The notes under the pieces were generated by a model that did not search any database, was not told where the DNA came from, and saw nothing but the letters and a program-made list of their open reading frames with translations. A DNA stretch of 64,000 nucleotides from Myroides oncorhynchi. GTDB lineage: Bacteria; Bacteroidota; Bacteroidia; Flavobacteriales; Flavobacteriaceae. The position numbers and the translations under genes are program-made. The number at the start of each line of letters is the position of its first letter. The stretch's first letter is position 1. Location of the stretch: positions 3,359,501-3,423,500 of the forward strand of contig NZ_JAJJMP010000001.1 of NCBI RefSeq assembly GCF_020905415.1. Direction: 5' to 3'. Shown in pieces: positions 44,586 to 54,045 of the stretch.

Positions 44586-46856
44586 TTAAGGTATAATTTT
44601 CTTTCTTAATGAGCTTAGCATTGATAATTCGGTTTCTTCCTTATGTTTCATTGTCGCTATGCTAGCAGTGATTTTAAATATCTTCTCAGACAAGCTTGAT
44701 AACCAAATAAGTTGTTCTATAACTAGAACTGATTCTTCCATTAAATCTTGGATTTGCTTGTCATCAGAGTATGTCTTCTTTAATTCATATTCACGTATAC
44801 CTTTAAGGTAAGAGATACTAAGATTAAAGTTCTCAGAGCGTTCTATGATTGTTATATTTTCATTATTATAATCTTCTAACAAAGCGATAGTTTGCTTTAA
44901 ATTGCCAATGGTATAATCCATTACAACATTAAAAGCTTCAGAAGCCTTGGTCGTTGTATGAGATTGAACGTAGATACCGATTGAAGCAGCAGTAGATAGA
45001 AACGTATGATTAAGCACTGCTAGTTCATATAGTTCTGTTCTATATTTCTGTTTAGATTTCGGTTCTTGAATCATTCTTTGGAAGGAAGCCATTAAGTTTC
45101 CTATCTCAATAAAAGCATATTTTCTAGCTAATTTATACGGTAGTGTTACTTCTCCTTTTTCATTATAGTATAGGGTGATTTCCTTTACATATTCTTTATT
45201 TGCCTCTATTGATTTCTTTAAATGTGTATTTAGATTTAAGAATTCCCATGAAGGCCATAGAAGATAATTTGCTCCAAAAGCTAGTAATGCCCCAATAATG
45301 GTATCAATGATTCTATAAATCATTACGTCCATAAAGTTAGGTGTAAGTAGTCCGTATATTAGCACTACATACATCGTGATGAAAGTAACTCCTACTTTAT
45401 AATCTGTATGAGAAAACCAATAACCAATAATCATGGTTAATACTGTAATATAAGCAATGACAGTAGCATTAGGGATAATATATAATAATCCTATAGCTAA
45501 TAAACCGCCTACTATGGTGCCTATAACACGTTCAAAAGAGCGTTGTTTAGTCAATCCAAATCCCGGTCTCATAATTACTACTATAGTTAGTAATATCCAA
45601 TACCCATTTAACAATCCAAAAAACTTACTTACAATTAAACCAACAAGAATAGTTAGTGTTAATCTTAAAGCATGTCTAAATATTGTAGAAGTAAAGTTTA
45701 AGTTCTCTTTTAATGTCTCAAATCTATAGTGAACAGGTGTTAGGAACTTCTCTAAATCTTTAAAGCGCTCTTCTACATCTGCTACAAAAGCTTTTTCAGT
45801 AAGTGTTTTTTCAAGAGTATGTATTTTGTCAATCTGATTCTCTGCATAGTGTAATACATTAGAGAACATCACAACAGCTTCTACCATATTGCTAGACTCT
45901 CCTTCTTTGACGAACTTATCTAATAGTAATTGTATGTCAGCTAATTCTTGTGATAAGTTATACTTAGGTTTATACTTGCTACTTAAGTTTATGGTATATG
46001 CTATGTGATCTATTGTATCTGCAAAGTGAAAAGCTAATTTTTGATAGGCTTTAATGATCTCAGGGTTACTTTTAAATAAATCATGTAGTTTGCTGTGTTC
46101 GAAAGAAGTAGATACAGCTACTTCATGTATTTCAACAAGCGTAGAAAAAGCAACTAATAATCTACGATTATTAGAAGAGTTTCCAGTATTAGCTTTATTT
46201 CTAACTAGATAATCGCGTAGGTTTTCGTGGACTTCATTTAAGTTAACTTGAATATTAAGCTGGTCTTCTGTTATTTTTTGCACATCAGCATCAATATCCC
46301 ATAATTGCCCTCTGTGTTTTAAGTATTCAGCAGTCAACTCCATACATTCAGAAGTTTGTAAAACTACATATCTCTTAGGTCTAATTAAGTTAAAAACTAA
46401 TGAAACAACTAAATAAAACAGCCCCCCTAGTAAGAGCATTAGACAGTGAATCAAGAGATCTTTTCCTTCATAACTGTGGGCAAGTCCTAAACTACCCGCT
46501 AATAATCCTGTAAATGAAAGCATATTAGCTCTATGTCCATAAACAGAAATCATACTTAAAGAAAAGAAGATAAAAACAAAAATAGGGTAGAAATACCAAC
46601 TACCATCAGTAATAGATAATGTGAAAATAACAGCAGGTACAGTAAATGCACCTACTAATAGTCCAATGATTTTATCTTTCTTATTACTGGGAATATCTAC
46701 TGGAGCAGTTAACATTGCTCCAATAGCAGCTGCAAAAGCCCAATCAAAGGCAGCATAAGGCATTAATACTAAGAAGGGTACAACAGCAGATATAGTTATT
46801 TTTAAAGAATCTGCAAGATGAGTATTATCTGTGAATTTTCTAGCTTTTCCTAGCAT
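44586..46856 (-). CDS. FUSC-family membrane transporter (YccS-like)
   Basis: A 756-aa inner-membrane protein with two blocks of membrane helices (about 15-160 and 395-540) separated by a cytoplasmic helical domain. This is the double layout of FUSC/YccS proteins related to aromatic acid and fusaric acid exporters. The second block has FGLLNGYWILLTIVVIMRPG and FERVIGTIVGGLLAIGLLY, the characteristic FUSC motif. The exported compound is unknown. It is divergent from def, with 145 bases between the starts. Confidence 0.88.
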   Translation of the reverse strand: MLGKARKFTDNTHLADSLKITISAVVPFLVLMPYAAFDWAFAAAIGAMLTAPVDIPSNKKDKIIGLLVGAFTVPAVIFTLSITDGSWYFYPIFVFIFFSLSMISVYGHRANMLSFTGLLAGSLGLAHSYEGKDLLIHCLMLLLGGLFYLVVSLVFNLIRPKRYVVLQTSECMELTAEYLKHRGQLWDIDADVQKITEDQLNIQVNLNEVHENLRDYLVRNKANTGNSSNNRRLLVAFSTLVEIHEVAVSTSFEHSKLHDLFKSNPEIIKAYQKLAFHFADTIDHIAYTINLSSKYKPKYNLSQELADIQLLLDKFVKEGESSNMVEAVVMFSNVLHYAENQIDKIHTLEKTLTEKAFVADVEERFKDLEKFLTPVHYRFETLKENLNFTSTIFRHALRLTLTILVGLIVSKFFGLLNGYWILLTIVVIMRPGFGLTKQRSFERVIGTIVGGLLAIGLLYIIPNATVIAYITVLTMIIGYWFSHTDYKVGVTFITMYVVLIYGLLTPNFMDVMIYRIIDTIIGALLAFGANYLLWPSWEFLNLNTHLKKSIEANKEYVKEITLYYNEKGEVTLPYKLARKYAFIEIGNLMASFQRMIQEPKSKQKYRTELYELAVLNHTFLSTAASIGIYVQSHTTTKASEAFNVVMDYTIGNLKQTIALLEDYNNENITIIERSENFNLSISYLKGIREYELKKTYSDDKQIQDLMEESVLVIEQLIWLSSLSEKIFKITASIATMKHKEETELSMLSSLRKKIIP

Positions 46857-46968
46857 GGGTGATAGAATCTTTGATTTTAATTAAAAAATAGCACTTTTTA
46901 CTTAGCAATATAATACAAATAAGACATCAAAAATAATTTGGAGTGTTATTTATTCATTTATTTTTGAG

Positions 46969-46976
46969 TATTTTTG
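46969..46976 (+). promoter_or_regulatory. Likely -7 box of the def promoter
   Basis: TATTTTTG fits TAnnTTTG and lies 25 bases upstream of the def start codon. A matching TTG at the usual distance is not seen, so the call is partial. Confidence 0.4.
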
Positions 46977-47001
46977 CACCTTTAGAATAAAATAAGAAGA
47001 C

Positions 47002-47589
47002 ATGATATTATCAATAGTTGGATACGGTGATGCTGTTTTACGCAAAGTAGGAGAAGACATTACTAAAGATTATCCTAACTTAAAAGAGCTTATAGCTAAT
47101 ATGTATGAAACAATGTATGGTGCTTATGGAGTAGGATTAGCAGCGCCACAAGTAGGATTACCTATTAGATTATTTGTTGTAGATACTGCACCTTTTGCAG
47201 AAATGGATGGAAATACAGAAGAAGAAATAGCTTTTTTGACTTCGTTTAAAAAGACATTTATCAATGCTAAAATCTTAAAAGAAGAAGGCGAAGAATGGGC
47301 GTTCAATGAGGGATGTTTAAGTATTCCTGAAATACACGAACCAGTTAAGAGAAAATCAAAGATTCAGATAGAATATTATGACGAAGATTTCGTTAAACAT
47401 ATAGAAGAATTTGATGGTCTTGCTGCACGAGTTATTCAACATGAGTATGATCATATTGAAGGAGTGCTATTTACAGACAAAATCTCCGTATTAAAGAAAA
47501 AACTGATTTCTAAGAAGTTGAATAATATTTTGGAAGGAAAAATATTTACTGACTACAAAATGAAATTAAGTAAGAAAAAAGGTAGATAA
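47002..47589 (+). CDS. def: Peptide deformylase
   Basis: A 195-aa enzyme that removes the formyl group from the N-terminal methionine of new proteins. All three family motifs are present: GVGLAAPQVG near 43-52, EGCLSIP with metal ligand Cys105, and HEYDH with His147, catalytic Glu148 and His151. Length is normal for Bacteroidota. A DUF5606 gene follows after 62 bases. Confidence 0.97.
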   Translation: MILSIVGYGDAVLRKVGEDITKDYPNLKELIANMYETMYGAYGVGLAAPQVGLPIRLFVVDTAPFAEMDGNTEEEIAFLTSFKKTFINAKILKEEGEEWAFNEGCLSIPEIHEPVKRKSKIQIEYYDEDFVKHIEEFDGLAARVIQHEYDHIEGVLFTDKISVLKKKLISKKLNNILEGKIFTDYKMKLSKKKGR

Positions 47590-47651
47590 ATAAATTGATT
47601 ATTAATAACTATTTAAGATATTTGCGACTCTTAAAGTAAAATTTAGAAAAA

Positions 47652-48071
47652 ATGAGTTTAGAAAAAGTTTTAGCTATTTCAGGAAAACCAGGTTTATATG
47701 AGTTACTAGTACAAACTCGTACTGGATTTATTGCTGAATCATTGGCTGATGGGAAAAAAAGTACTGTAGGATTGAAAAATAACGTTAGTTTACTTTCTGA
47801 AATTTCAATTTATACTTACAATGAAGAAGTAAAGTTATTCGATGTATTCAAAAACATTGCTACAAAAGAGAACAATGGTGAAGCTATTTCTCATAAAGAA
47901 GATAACCCTACATTATTAGGTTACTTCAGAGAAGTATTACCAGAATTTGATGAAGAGAGAGTATATGTTTCTGATATCAAAAAAGTACTTAACTGGTATA
48001 ATATTCTTCAAAGAAGAGGAATTATAGCAGAAGCTTTTACTGAAGCTGCTGTAGAAACTGAAGCAAAATAA
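47652..48071 (+). CDS. DUF5606 protein
   Basis: A 139-aa conserved protein of Bacteroidota. The opening EKVLAISGKPGLYELL and the strand AESLADGKKSTVGLKNNVSL are the DUF5606 signature as I recall it. It has no signal peptide or membrane helix and no assigned biochemical role. Its constant company with def and mazG in flavobacteria points to a housekeeping function (inference). A hairpin terminator follows its stop codon. Confidence 0.8.
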   Translation: MSLEKVLAISGKPGLYELLVQTRTGFIAESLADGKKSTVGLKNNVSLLSEISIYTYNEEVKLFDVFKNIATKENNGEAISHKEDNPTLLGYFREVLPEFDEERVYVSDIKKVLNWYNILQRRGIIAEAFTEAAVETEAK

Positions 48072-48091
48072 TCGATAAGATATATATTTTG

Positions 48092-48121
48092 AAAAGCTCG
48101 CTTTGTATAAAGCGAGCTTTT
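48092..48121 (+). terminator. Hairpin terminator
   Basis: Arms AAAAGCTCGCTTT (48092-48104) and AAAGCGAGCTTTT (48109-48121) with a 4-base loop, followed by a T run. Confidence 0.88.
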
Positions 48122-48147
48122 TTTTATTTTTATAAAAAAGTATTACT

Positions 48148-48918
48148 ATGCATACACGTGAAGAACAATTACAAGCTTTAGATCGCTTACTAGATATACT
48201 AGACGAATTAAGAGTAAAATGCCCTTGGGATAAGAAGCAAACTTTTGATAGTTTAAAGAATCTTACAGTAGAAGAGATGTACGAGCTAGTAGATGCTATT
48301 ACTGAAGGCGATACGGATGAAATGAAGAAGGAACTAGGTGATCTACTAATGCATATCATATTCTATGCTAAAATTGGTAGTGAGCAGTCTCTATTTGATA
48401 TTAAGGATATAGCAGATAGTATCTCTGATAAATTAATTTTTAGACACCCTCATATCTATGGAGATGAGAAAGTGGAATCTGAAAAAGAAGTATTAGAGAA
48501 TTGGGAAAAACTAAAACTTAAAGAAGGAAATAAATCTGTACTCGCAGGTGTACCTAAAGGACTTCCTGCTTTGATTAAGGCATATAGAATACAGCAAAAA
48601 GCAAGTGGTGTTGGTTTTGACTGGGATAATCTAAATGATGTCTGGGCAAAAATAGAAGAAGAACTAGCAGAGTTTAAAGTCGAAGTTCTGGCTGAGGATA
48701 AAGATAAGATGGAAGACGAATTTGGAGACATTCTTTTCTCATTAGTTAATTATGCTCGTCATACAGGTATAGATCCCGAGAAGGCACTTGCTAGAGCTAA
48801 TATGAAGTTTATACATCGATTCAATAAAGTCGAAGAGATGGTAATTCAAGAAAATGAAGGTTTTGAGCATGTAAATGCCGAAATATTAGATAAATATTGG
48901 AATAAAGCTAAGAAGTAG
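48148..48918 (+). CDS. mazG: Nucleoside triphosphate pyrophosphohydrolase MazG
   Basis: A 256-aa enzyme that hydrolyses NTPs to NMP and pyrophosphate. It has two MazG domains. The N-terminal has CPWDKKQTFDSLKNLTVEEM and the metal-binding KKELGDLLMHIIF. The C-terminal has EEELAEFKVEVL and EDEFGDILFSLVNYARH. Length is close to E. coli MazG (263). It lies between two terminators, so it is a single-gene transcript. Confidence 0.95.
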   Translation: MHTREEQLQALDRLLDILDELRVKCPWDKKQTFDSLKNLTVEEMYELVDAITEGDTDEMKKELGDLLMHIIFYAKIGSEQSLFDIKDIADSISDKLIFRHPHIYGDEKVESEKEVLENWEKLKLKEGNKSVLAGVPKGLPALIKAYRIQQKASGVGFDWDNLNDVWAKIEEELAEFKVEVLAEDKDKMEDEFGDILFSLVNYARHTGIDPEKALARANMKFIHRFNKVEEMVIQENEGFEHVNAEILDKYWNKAKK

Positions 48919-48959
48919 GATCACTATTAGTATTTGGATAATACTTATTCTAAATTTTT

Positions 48960-49000
48960 AAAAGGCACGCTATATTATAAAACAATATAGCGTGCCTTTT
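48960..49000. terminator. 17-bp hairpin terminator between convergent genes
   Basis: Arms AAAAGGCACGCTATATT (48960-48976) and AATATAGCGTGCCTTTT (48984-49000) with a 7-base loop. Confidence 0.92.
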
Positions 49001-49013
49001 TGTCTACAAAGAG

Positions 49014-49652
49014 TTATTTTTCCAGACTTTCTTCTTTTTTCTCTTTAGTAGTTGTTTTTTGGTGAGCTTCCATTAATTTAATAAACGCTTCCTGTTGAGT
49101 TTTCATATCTTGTTGCATACTTTGCATTAACTGCATAAAATCCTGAGCAAAGAACTCTTCTAATTCTTTATCTGATTGTTCTGAGTATAACCCTCTACCA
49201 GATTGAGGATCATTAGCTGTGTTTAAATATGAACGGTTCTGATTAGAAGGACTACCTAGTTCTAGATAGCGATAACCAGCTTCATTCTCCTGTATTTTTA
49301 CAGTGAAATCAGATATCCCATTAGAGTTGTATTCTGATTTTTGTTGAGAAGAACCTCTTTCGTCCTTAAACTGAGTCTTTAGAGAGATAATTTCCCCCTT
49401 ATCATTGCGTTTTATATTTGAAAAACTAAGGTTAGCCACCTTTTGGTCATTAACTTCTTTTTTAATCTCGTCTAATTCGTTATCTTTAGTATTCTTATTA
49501 ATATGGTACTCTATTGTTGTACTCTTAATTTTCAAACTTTCTTTTTCTTGTGCTATTGCACTAGTAGTAACTAAGATTAAAACAAGGCAGATTGACAATG
49601 TTTGAACGGAAATAGTTTTAATAAAATTAAATAATCTCTCAAATGTATTCAT
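49014..49652 (-). CDS. Exported protein resembling the tail domain of M56/BlaR1 proteins
   Basis: A 212-aa protein with a signal peptide or membrane anchor (VQTLSICLVLILVTTSAIAQ). The next block has YHINKNTKDNELDEIKKEV and VANLSFSNIKRNDKGEI, which I recall from the C-terminal periplasmic part of M56-type BlaR1 proteins in Bacteroidota. Here no peptidase domain is present, so it is a stand-alone version. The end is rich in glutamine and lysine (MQLMQSMQQDMKTQQEAFIK), probably a coiled coil. Function is unknown. Confidence 0.6.
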   Translation of the reverse strand: MNTFERLFNFIKTISVQTLSICLVLILVTTSAIAQEKESLKIKSTTIEYHINKNTKDNELDEIKKEVNDQKVANLSFSNIKRNDKGEIISLKTQFKDERGSSQQKSEYNSNGISDFTVKIQENEAGYRYLELGSPSNQNRSYLNTANDPQSGRGLYSEQSDKELEEFFAQDFMQLMQSMQQDMKTQQEAFIKLMEAHQKTTTKEKKEESLEK

Positions 49653-49761
49653 AAAATAAAGTTTTAAGTGTAATTATTTTTTTAGTTCTGATACGAATTT
49701 AGTTATTAAATTTTTAAATTAAGCTTAAAACAATGTTTTTAGAATACTAAAAATTGCTGAT

Positions 49762-50604
49762 ATGAAAATTGACTTGATAAAAAACGAAACAATTATAAAA
49801 GGGGCGTCTAGATCGCTTCTTTCTGATTCTACTTTTCCTAAAGAAGGGAAAGTATTGCCATTAGTTATCTTTTGCCATGGATATAAAGGATTTAAAGATT
49901 GGGGCGCTTGGGGTAAAGCGATGGACTATATAGCTGAATCAGGGTGCTATGTTGTTAAGTTTAATTTCTCTCTAAATGGAACTACTGTAGATACCCCTTG
50001 TGAGTTTAATGACTTAGAAGCTTTTGGATGTAATACTTACTCACAAGAACAGGAAGATCTGACTGTTGTTATCGATTATTACAAGAATAAACTAGAAGTA
50101 GATCAAGAGAATATATATCTTATAGGACATAGTAGAGGAGGTGGGACTGTTGTTTTACAAGGATACTATAATCCTGATGTAAAAGGCGTTATTACTTGGG
50201 CTGGTGTAGCCGACTTTAAGAAAAGATTTCCTAGGGGAGGTCGCTTTGAAGACTGGAAGACAAAAGGAGTTTTTTACAGTGAAAATGGTAGAACTAAACA
50301 GCAGATGCCCCATTACTTTACTTTTTGGGAAGATTATGAGCAGAATGAAGTAAAGCTAAATATACAAAGAGCTGCGCAGAATCTGAAGAAACCTAGCTTG
50401 ATTGTCCAGGGAACAGAAGATTCTGCCGTACCACTAAAAGAAGCTCAGTTACTACATCAATGGATATCAAACTCATTATTAGATATAGTAGATGGTGCAG
50501 ATCATGTATTCGGCTCTAAACATCCTTATGAAGAACAGAAACTACCTAAGCACTTAGAACATGTGGCTAAAGCTACAAGTGAATTTATTCATGCTACTAA
50601 GTAA
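49762..50604 (+). CDS. Alpha/beta hydrolase (dienelactone hydrolase-like)
   Basis: A 280-aa cytosolic hydrolase. The oxyanion-hole segment is FCHGYKGFKDWGAW (about 37-50). The nucleophile elbow is GHSRGGG (about 122-128) with its serine. The acid lies in QGTEDSAVPLKEA and the histidine in DGADHVFG. The triad is complete, so it should be an active esterase, peptidase or similar; the substrate is unknown. It lies between a divergent exported protein and a strong palindrome terminator. Confidence 0.85.
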   Translation: MKIDLIKNETIIKGASRSLLSDSTFPKEGKVLPLVIFCHGYKGFKDWGAWGKAMDYIAESGCYVVKFNFSLNGTTVDTPCEFNDLEAFGCNTYSQEQEDLTVVIDYYKNKLEVDQENIYLIGHSRGGGTVVLQGYYNPDVKGVITWAGVADFKKRFPRGGRFEDWKTKGVFYSENGRTKQQMPHYFTFWEDYEQNEVKLNIQRAAQNLKKPSLIVQGTEDSAVPLKEAQLLHQWISNSLLDIVDGADHVFGSKHPYEEQKLPKHLEHVAKATSEFIHATK

Positions 50605-50622
50605 TATAAGAAGTTTATAGAT

Positions 50623-50666
50623 AGAGATAGGGGCTTTAAATCATATGATTTAAAGCCCCTATCTCT
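50623..50666. terminator. 44-bp perfect palindrome, terminator
   Basis: Twenty-two-base arms meet at ATCATATGAT, with outer sequence AGAGATAGGGGC and GCCCCTATCTCT. It lies between the hydrolase gene and convergent ctaA. Confidence 0.9.
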
Positions 50667-50683
50667 GTATAAATTAAGGTAAA

Positions 50684-51721
50684 CTAATCTAAGTTACTTT
50701 TACCGCTGTAATAACACTTTCTAGATTCTAATATTAACTGGTATTGAACTCCGAATAGAATAGAAGCTAATACTAAATGTGCAGCCTGAGTACCAAACGG
50801 GAAGTGTACATAGTACATCATTATCCCGGTAAATATCTCTAAAATTAATAGAATCATAACCCATTTCATTTTATCAAATCCTAAGTTTAAGCTTCTATTA
50901 ATATAGAATAAGTACATATTTAGGAACATGATTAAGAATGAAAAACTACGGTGGATATAGAACTCAACTGTAGGGTTGTTTAACCATAAATATTCATTTC
51001 CAATTCCTGCTTGTACTTGTTCATCTATAAACTCACGTACTTGTGTACCTAGTACTACTTGAGCAAGAGTAAAGACTAGAGATATAGCTAATAAAGTTCT
51101 AAAGGTTCCGTTGTATTTCTTTATTTCAGTTCCTTGTTTAGCCCTTTTAATAATACTTATGATTATTGCTACAATTACTAATGCCATCACCATGTGAACA
51201 GTAATTTTGATAGGGTTTAAAACGGAATAAACAACCGTAGCTCCTAACCATGCTTGGAATCCCATTAAGAAAACAACTAACCACGAAGCCCAAACAAGTC
51301 CTTTGTGGTCTCTCCAGAATCCGAAAGAAGCGATAGCCATAGCGACACAAGCTAACCCTGCTAAAGCTCCACATAAGCGGTTTACATATTCTACCCAAGT
51401 ATGGCTAGGGTTGAACTCAGCATAGTCGTGACGTGTATATTTTTCCCAATGACTTTCTTCATAAGTAGCCGAAGTAGTAAAAGTATCTTTCGCTTTCCAT
51501 AGGCTTTGATCGTGAATAATCATTTGTCCTTTTTCGTACTCTCTATTAGGTTCCCATGTGATAGTTTGTTCTTCTGTAGGAGGGATGTAGTATCCAAAAC
51601 ACTTTGGCCAATCTGGACAGCCCATTCCTGACCCTGTCATTCGTACCGCAGCACCAGCGAATATTACTAGGTAAACTAGTATAAGTGATGCTTTAGCTAA
51701 TGGCAAAAAATAGTTTCTCAT
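50684..51721 (-). CDS. ctaA: Haem A synthase (CtaA/Cox15)
   Basis: A 345-aa inner-membrane enzyme that oxidises haem O to haem A for cytochrome oxidase. The first helix ends in GAAVRMTGSGMGCPDWPKCFG, the family signature, and later helices carry the haem-ligand histidines (HTWVEYVNRL, ITVHMVMAL, FYIHRSFSF, TQAAHLVLA). The loop after the first helix has an insert (about 45-95, with YEKGQMIIHDQSLWKAKD) that looks like a small CBM5/12-like fold; I recall it in other flavobacterial CtaA. It is the last gene of tsaC-cca-ctaA, 4 bases behind cca. Confidence 0.93.
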   Translation of the reverse strand: MRNYFLPLAKASLILVYLVIFAGAAVRMTGSGMGCPDWPKCFGYYIPPTEEQTITWEPNREYEKGQMIIHDQSLWKAKDTFTTSATYEESHWEKYTRHDYAEFNPSHTWVEYVNRLCGALAGLACVAMAIASFGFWRDHKGLVWASWLVVFLMGFQAWLGATVVYSVLNPIKITVHMVMALVIVAIIISIIKRAKQGTEIKKYNGTFRTLLAISLVFTLAQVVLGTQVREFIDEQVQAGIGNEYLWLNNPTVEFYIHRSFSFLIMFLNMYLFYINRSLNLGFDKMKWVMILLILEIFTGIMMYYVHFPFGTQAAHLVLASILFGVQYQLILESRKCYYSGKSNLD

Positions 51722-51725
51722 ATTT

Positions 51726-53162
51726 TTAATTATTATTTACGATTTCAAGTCCCATTTTAGATGCTTTACTTACCATAAACTCATAAGCAGCATCATATTC
51801 ATTAGGGATGACTCCTTCTAAGATAGCTTCTTTGATAGCTTCTTTAATCATACCGATTTCACGACATGGTTTTAAATCATATAGCTCCATAATCTTCTCT
51901 CCTGTAATAGGAGGCTGGAAGTTGCGTACATGATCGCGTTCTTCCACTTCGACAATCTTATCTCTAACAACCTTAAAGTTATTGTGGTATTTCTTAAACT
52001 TAGTTGGGTTCTTAGTTGTAATATCAGCTTCACATAACGTCATTAGGTCTTCTACATGCTCACCTGCGTCAAAGACTAATCTGCGTACCGCAGAATCTGT
52101 AACTTCTTTCTGGGCTAAGACTATAGGTCTAGAACTCATAATAACCATCTGCTGGACGAACTTCATCTTTTGGTTTAATGGCATGTGTAATCTCATAAAG
52201 ATCTTCTTTACCATTTTCCCTCCTAAGAATTCGTGCCCATGGAATGTCCATCCTTGCTTCTTAGAGAAGCGTTTAGTAGGTGCTTTACCGATATCGTGTA
52301 ATAACGCAGACCATCTTAACCATAGGTCATCTGTATTCTCACAGATATTATCTACTACCTCTAGGGAGTGATAGAAGTTATTTTTATGGGTATGTCCTTC
52401 TATCTCTTCTACTTGATTAAGTGCTGTTAATTCAGGTAAAATTAAATCTAGTAATCCTGTTTTATATAGCAACAAAAAACCTTTAGATGGCTTTTTAGAC
52501 ATTAATATCTTATTTAACTCATCAACTATACGTTCTCCTGATATAATCTCTAATCTCTTGTGATTTGTTGTTATAGAATCAAGAGAATTCTGTTCTATCA
52601 TAAAATCTAATTGAGAAGCGAAGCGAATAGCTCTCATCATACGCAGTGGATCGTCAGAATAAGTAATATCTGGATCAAGAGGAGTGCGAATAATTTTATT
52701 AGCTAAATCAGCAACTCCATTAAAAGGATCTACTAATTCTCCATAGGTCTCTTTCTTAAGAGATATCGCTAAGGCATTGATGGTAAAGTCACGTCTGTTT
52801 TGGTCGTCTTCTAAAGTGCCATCTTCTACTACAGGTTTTCTGCTTTCGAAGTGGTATGATTCTTTTCTTGCTCCAACAAACTCAATGTCAATGTCATCAT
52901 AACGTAACATAGCCGTTCCGTAGTTTTTAAACACTTGTACTTTAGGTTTATTAGGAAGTAAGTCAGATACTTTAAGTGCTAATTCGATACCACTGCCTAC
53001 AGCTACGATATCTATATCTTTCTTAGAATCTCTTTTAAGTAAAAAATCTCTTACAAATCCGCCAATTACATAGCTATCTACATTTAAACTCTCAGCTGCT
53101 TTAGAGATGTATTCAAATATAGGGTGTGTTATGGCTTCTTTATATATTGGGGTATCAGTCAT
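51726..53162 (-). CDS. cca: CCA tRNA nucleotidyltransferase with HD domain
   Basis: A 478-aa enzyme that adds CCA to tRNA 3' ends. The nucleotidyltransferase head shows GGFVRDFLL and DIDIVAVG with catalytic aspartates (about 34-58). Then come RRDFTINALAISL and DPLRMMRAIRFASQL, the family signatures. An HD phosphohydrolase domain follows (LHDIGKAPTKRFSKK, about 288-302). The tRNA and tmRNA genes in this window do not encode CCA, which makes this enzyme essential for them. It sits between tsaC (22 bases upstream) and ctaA (4 bases downstream). Confidence 0.95.
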   Translation of the reverse strand: MTDTPIYKEAITHPIFEYISKAAESLNVDSYVIGGFVRDFLLKRDSKKDIDIVAVGSGIELALKVSDLLPNKPKVQVFKNYGTAMLRYDDIDIEFVGARKESYHFESRKPVVEDGTLEDDQNRRDFTINALAISLKKETYGELVDPFNGVADLANKIIRTPLDPDITYSDDPLRMMRAIRFASQLDFMIEQNSLDSITTNHKRLEIISGERIVDELNKILMSKKPSKGFLLLYKTGLLDLILPELTALNQVEEIEGHTHKNNFYHSLEVVDNICENTDDLWLRWSALLHDIGKAPTKRFSKKQGWTFHGHEFLGGKMVKKIFMRLHMPLNQKMKFVQQMVIMSSRPIVLAQKEVTDSAVRRLVFDAGEHVEDLMTLCEADITTKNPTKFKKYHNNFKVVRDKIVEVEERDHVRNFQPPITGEKIMELYDLKPCREIGMIKEAIKEAILEGVIPNEYDAAYEFMVSKASKMGLEIVNNN

Positions 53163-53184
53163 AATATATTCAATAGGTGAGTGA

Positions 53185-53754
53185 CTACTTTCTAATAATA
53201 GTTACTTGGCTATTTGCTTTTAATTTAATAATCGTCGAAGGAGTCGTTGGTTTAGTATCTTGTTGACGTAGATTCACTACATAGTCAACACCCTCTATAA
53301 TCTCTTTGGTAATCTCACTAAAATTACGAGGTGTTGGATAACCACTAACGTTGGCAGAAGTAGATACTAAAGGTGACTTCATTTTCTCTATTAATCTAAA
53401 GCAGAATGGTTCCTCTGTAATACGTATGCCTAGAGAGTTGTCTTCAGAGATAATCTCCTTAGCGACATACTTAGGATTATCTAATATTAAAGTAGTTGGT
53501 TTTTCACTGCAATTTAGTAAATCCCACGTTACTTCAGGTGGTGAACTAAACACTTTGTGAAATAATCTTTCAGTTGTTAATACAATCATGCTTTTTGATT
53601 CAGCACGGTTCTTAAGGGCATATATCTTTTTGACTGCTTCAGGATTATTAGCATCACAGCCTATTCCCCATACAGTATCAGTAGGGTATAAGATAATACC
53701 ACCATTTTTAATGACTTCGTATGCTTTAAAAACTTCTTGTTGGATATCTTCCAT
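53185..53754 (-). CDS. tsaC: L-threonylcarbamoyladenylate synthase (Sua5/YciO/YrdC family)
   Basis: A 189-aa enzyme of the t6A tRNA modification pathway, making threonylcarbamoyl-AMP from threonine, bicarbonate and ATP. The signature ILYPTDTVWGIGCDANNPEAV lies at about 21-41. KNRAESKSMIVL and PLVSTSANVSGYPTPRNF (about 127-144) complete the family pattern. It is the first gene of the tsaC-cca-ctaA operon, so two tRNA maturation functions are expressed together. Confidence 0.93.
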   Translation of the reverse strand: MEDIQQEVFKAYEVIKNGGIILYPTDTVWGIGCDANNPEAVKKIYALKNRAESKSMIVLTTERLFHKVFSSPPEVTWDLLNCSEKPTTLILDNPKYVAKEIISEDNSLGIRITEEPFCFRLIEKMKSPLVSTSANVSGYPTPRNFSEITKEIIEGVDYVVNLRQQDTKPTTPSTIIKLKANSQVTIIRK

Positions 53755-54045
53755 TATATTGTTATAAATAGTGTCGTTAAAATCAAGGGAGTAAAATTAC
53801 TAAAAAAATAGGATAGTAAGAACTGATAGAAGTCATTAAAAATACAGAGTACGCCTAATTTGAAACAATTATAATATTTTTAAGAAATCAAGAGTTATTT
53901 TCCTTTAATTTTAAACCCTAAGTCTTAGTTATATATACTTCATCTAATAAGGTGATCCCTAGATACAAGACCTTTATTTTTAAACAGAGAATTAGATATA
54001 AGTACTTATCAAGCCTATTTTATCTTAATCATAAGCAAACAGAAT
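53755..54045. other. Noncoding spacer between divergent genes
   Basis: About 290 bases, very AT-rich, between the divergent tsaC and menI starts. I see no gene, strong hairpin or full promoter consensus. Confidence 0.5.
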
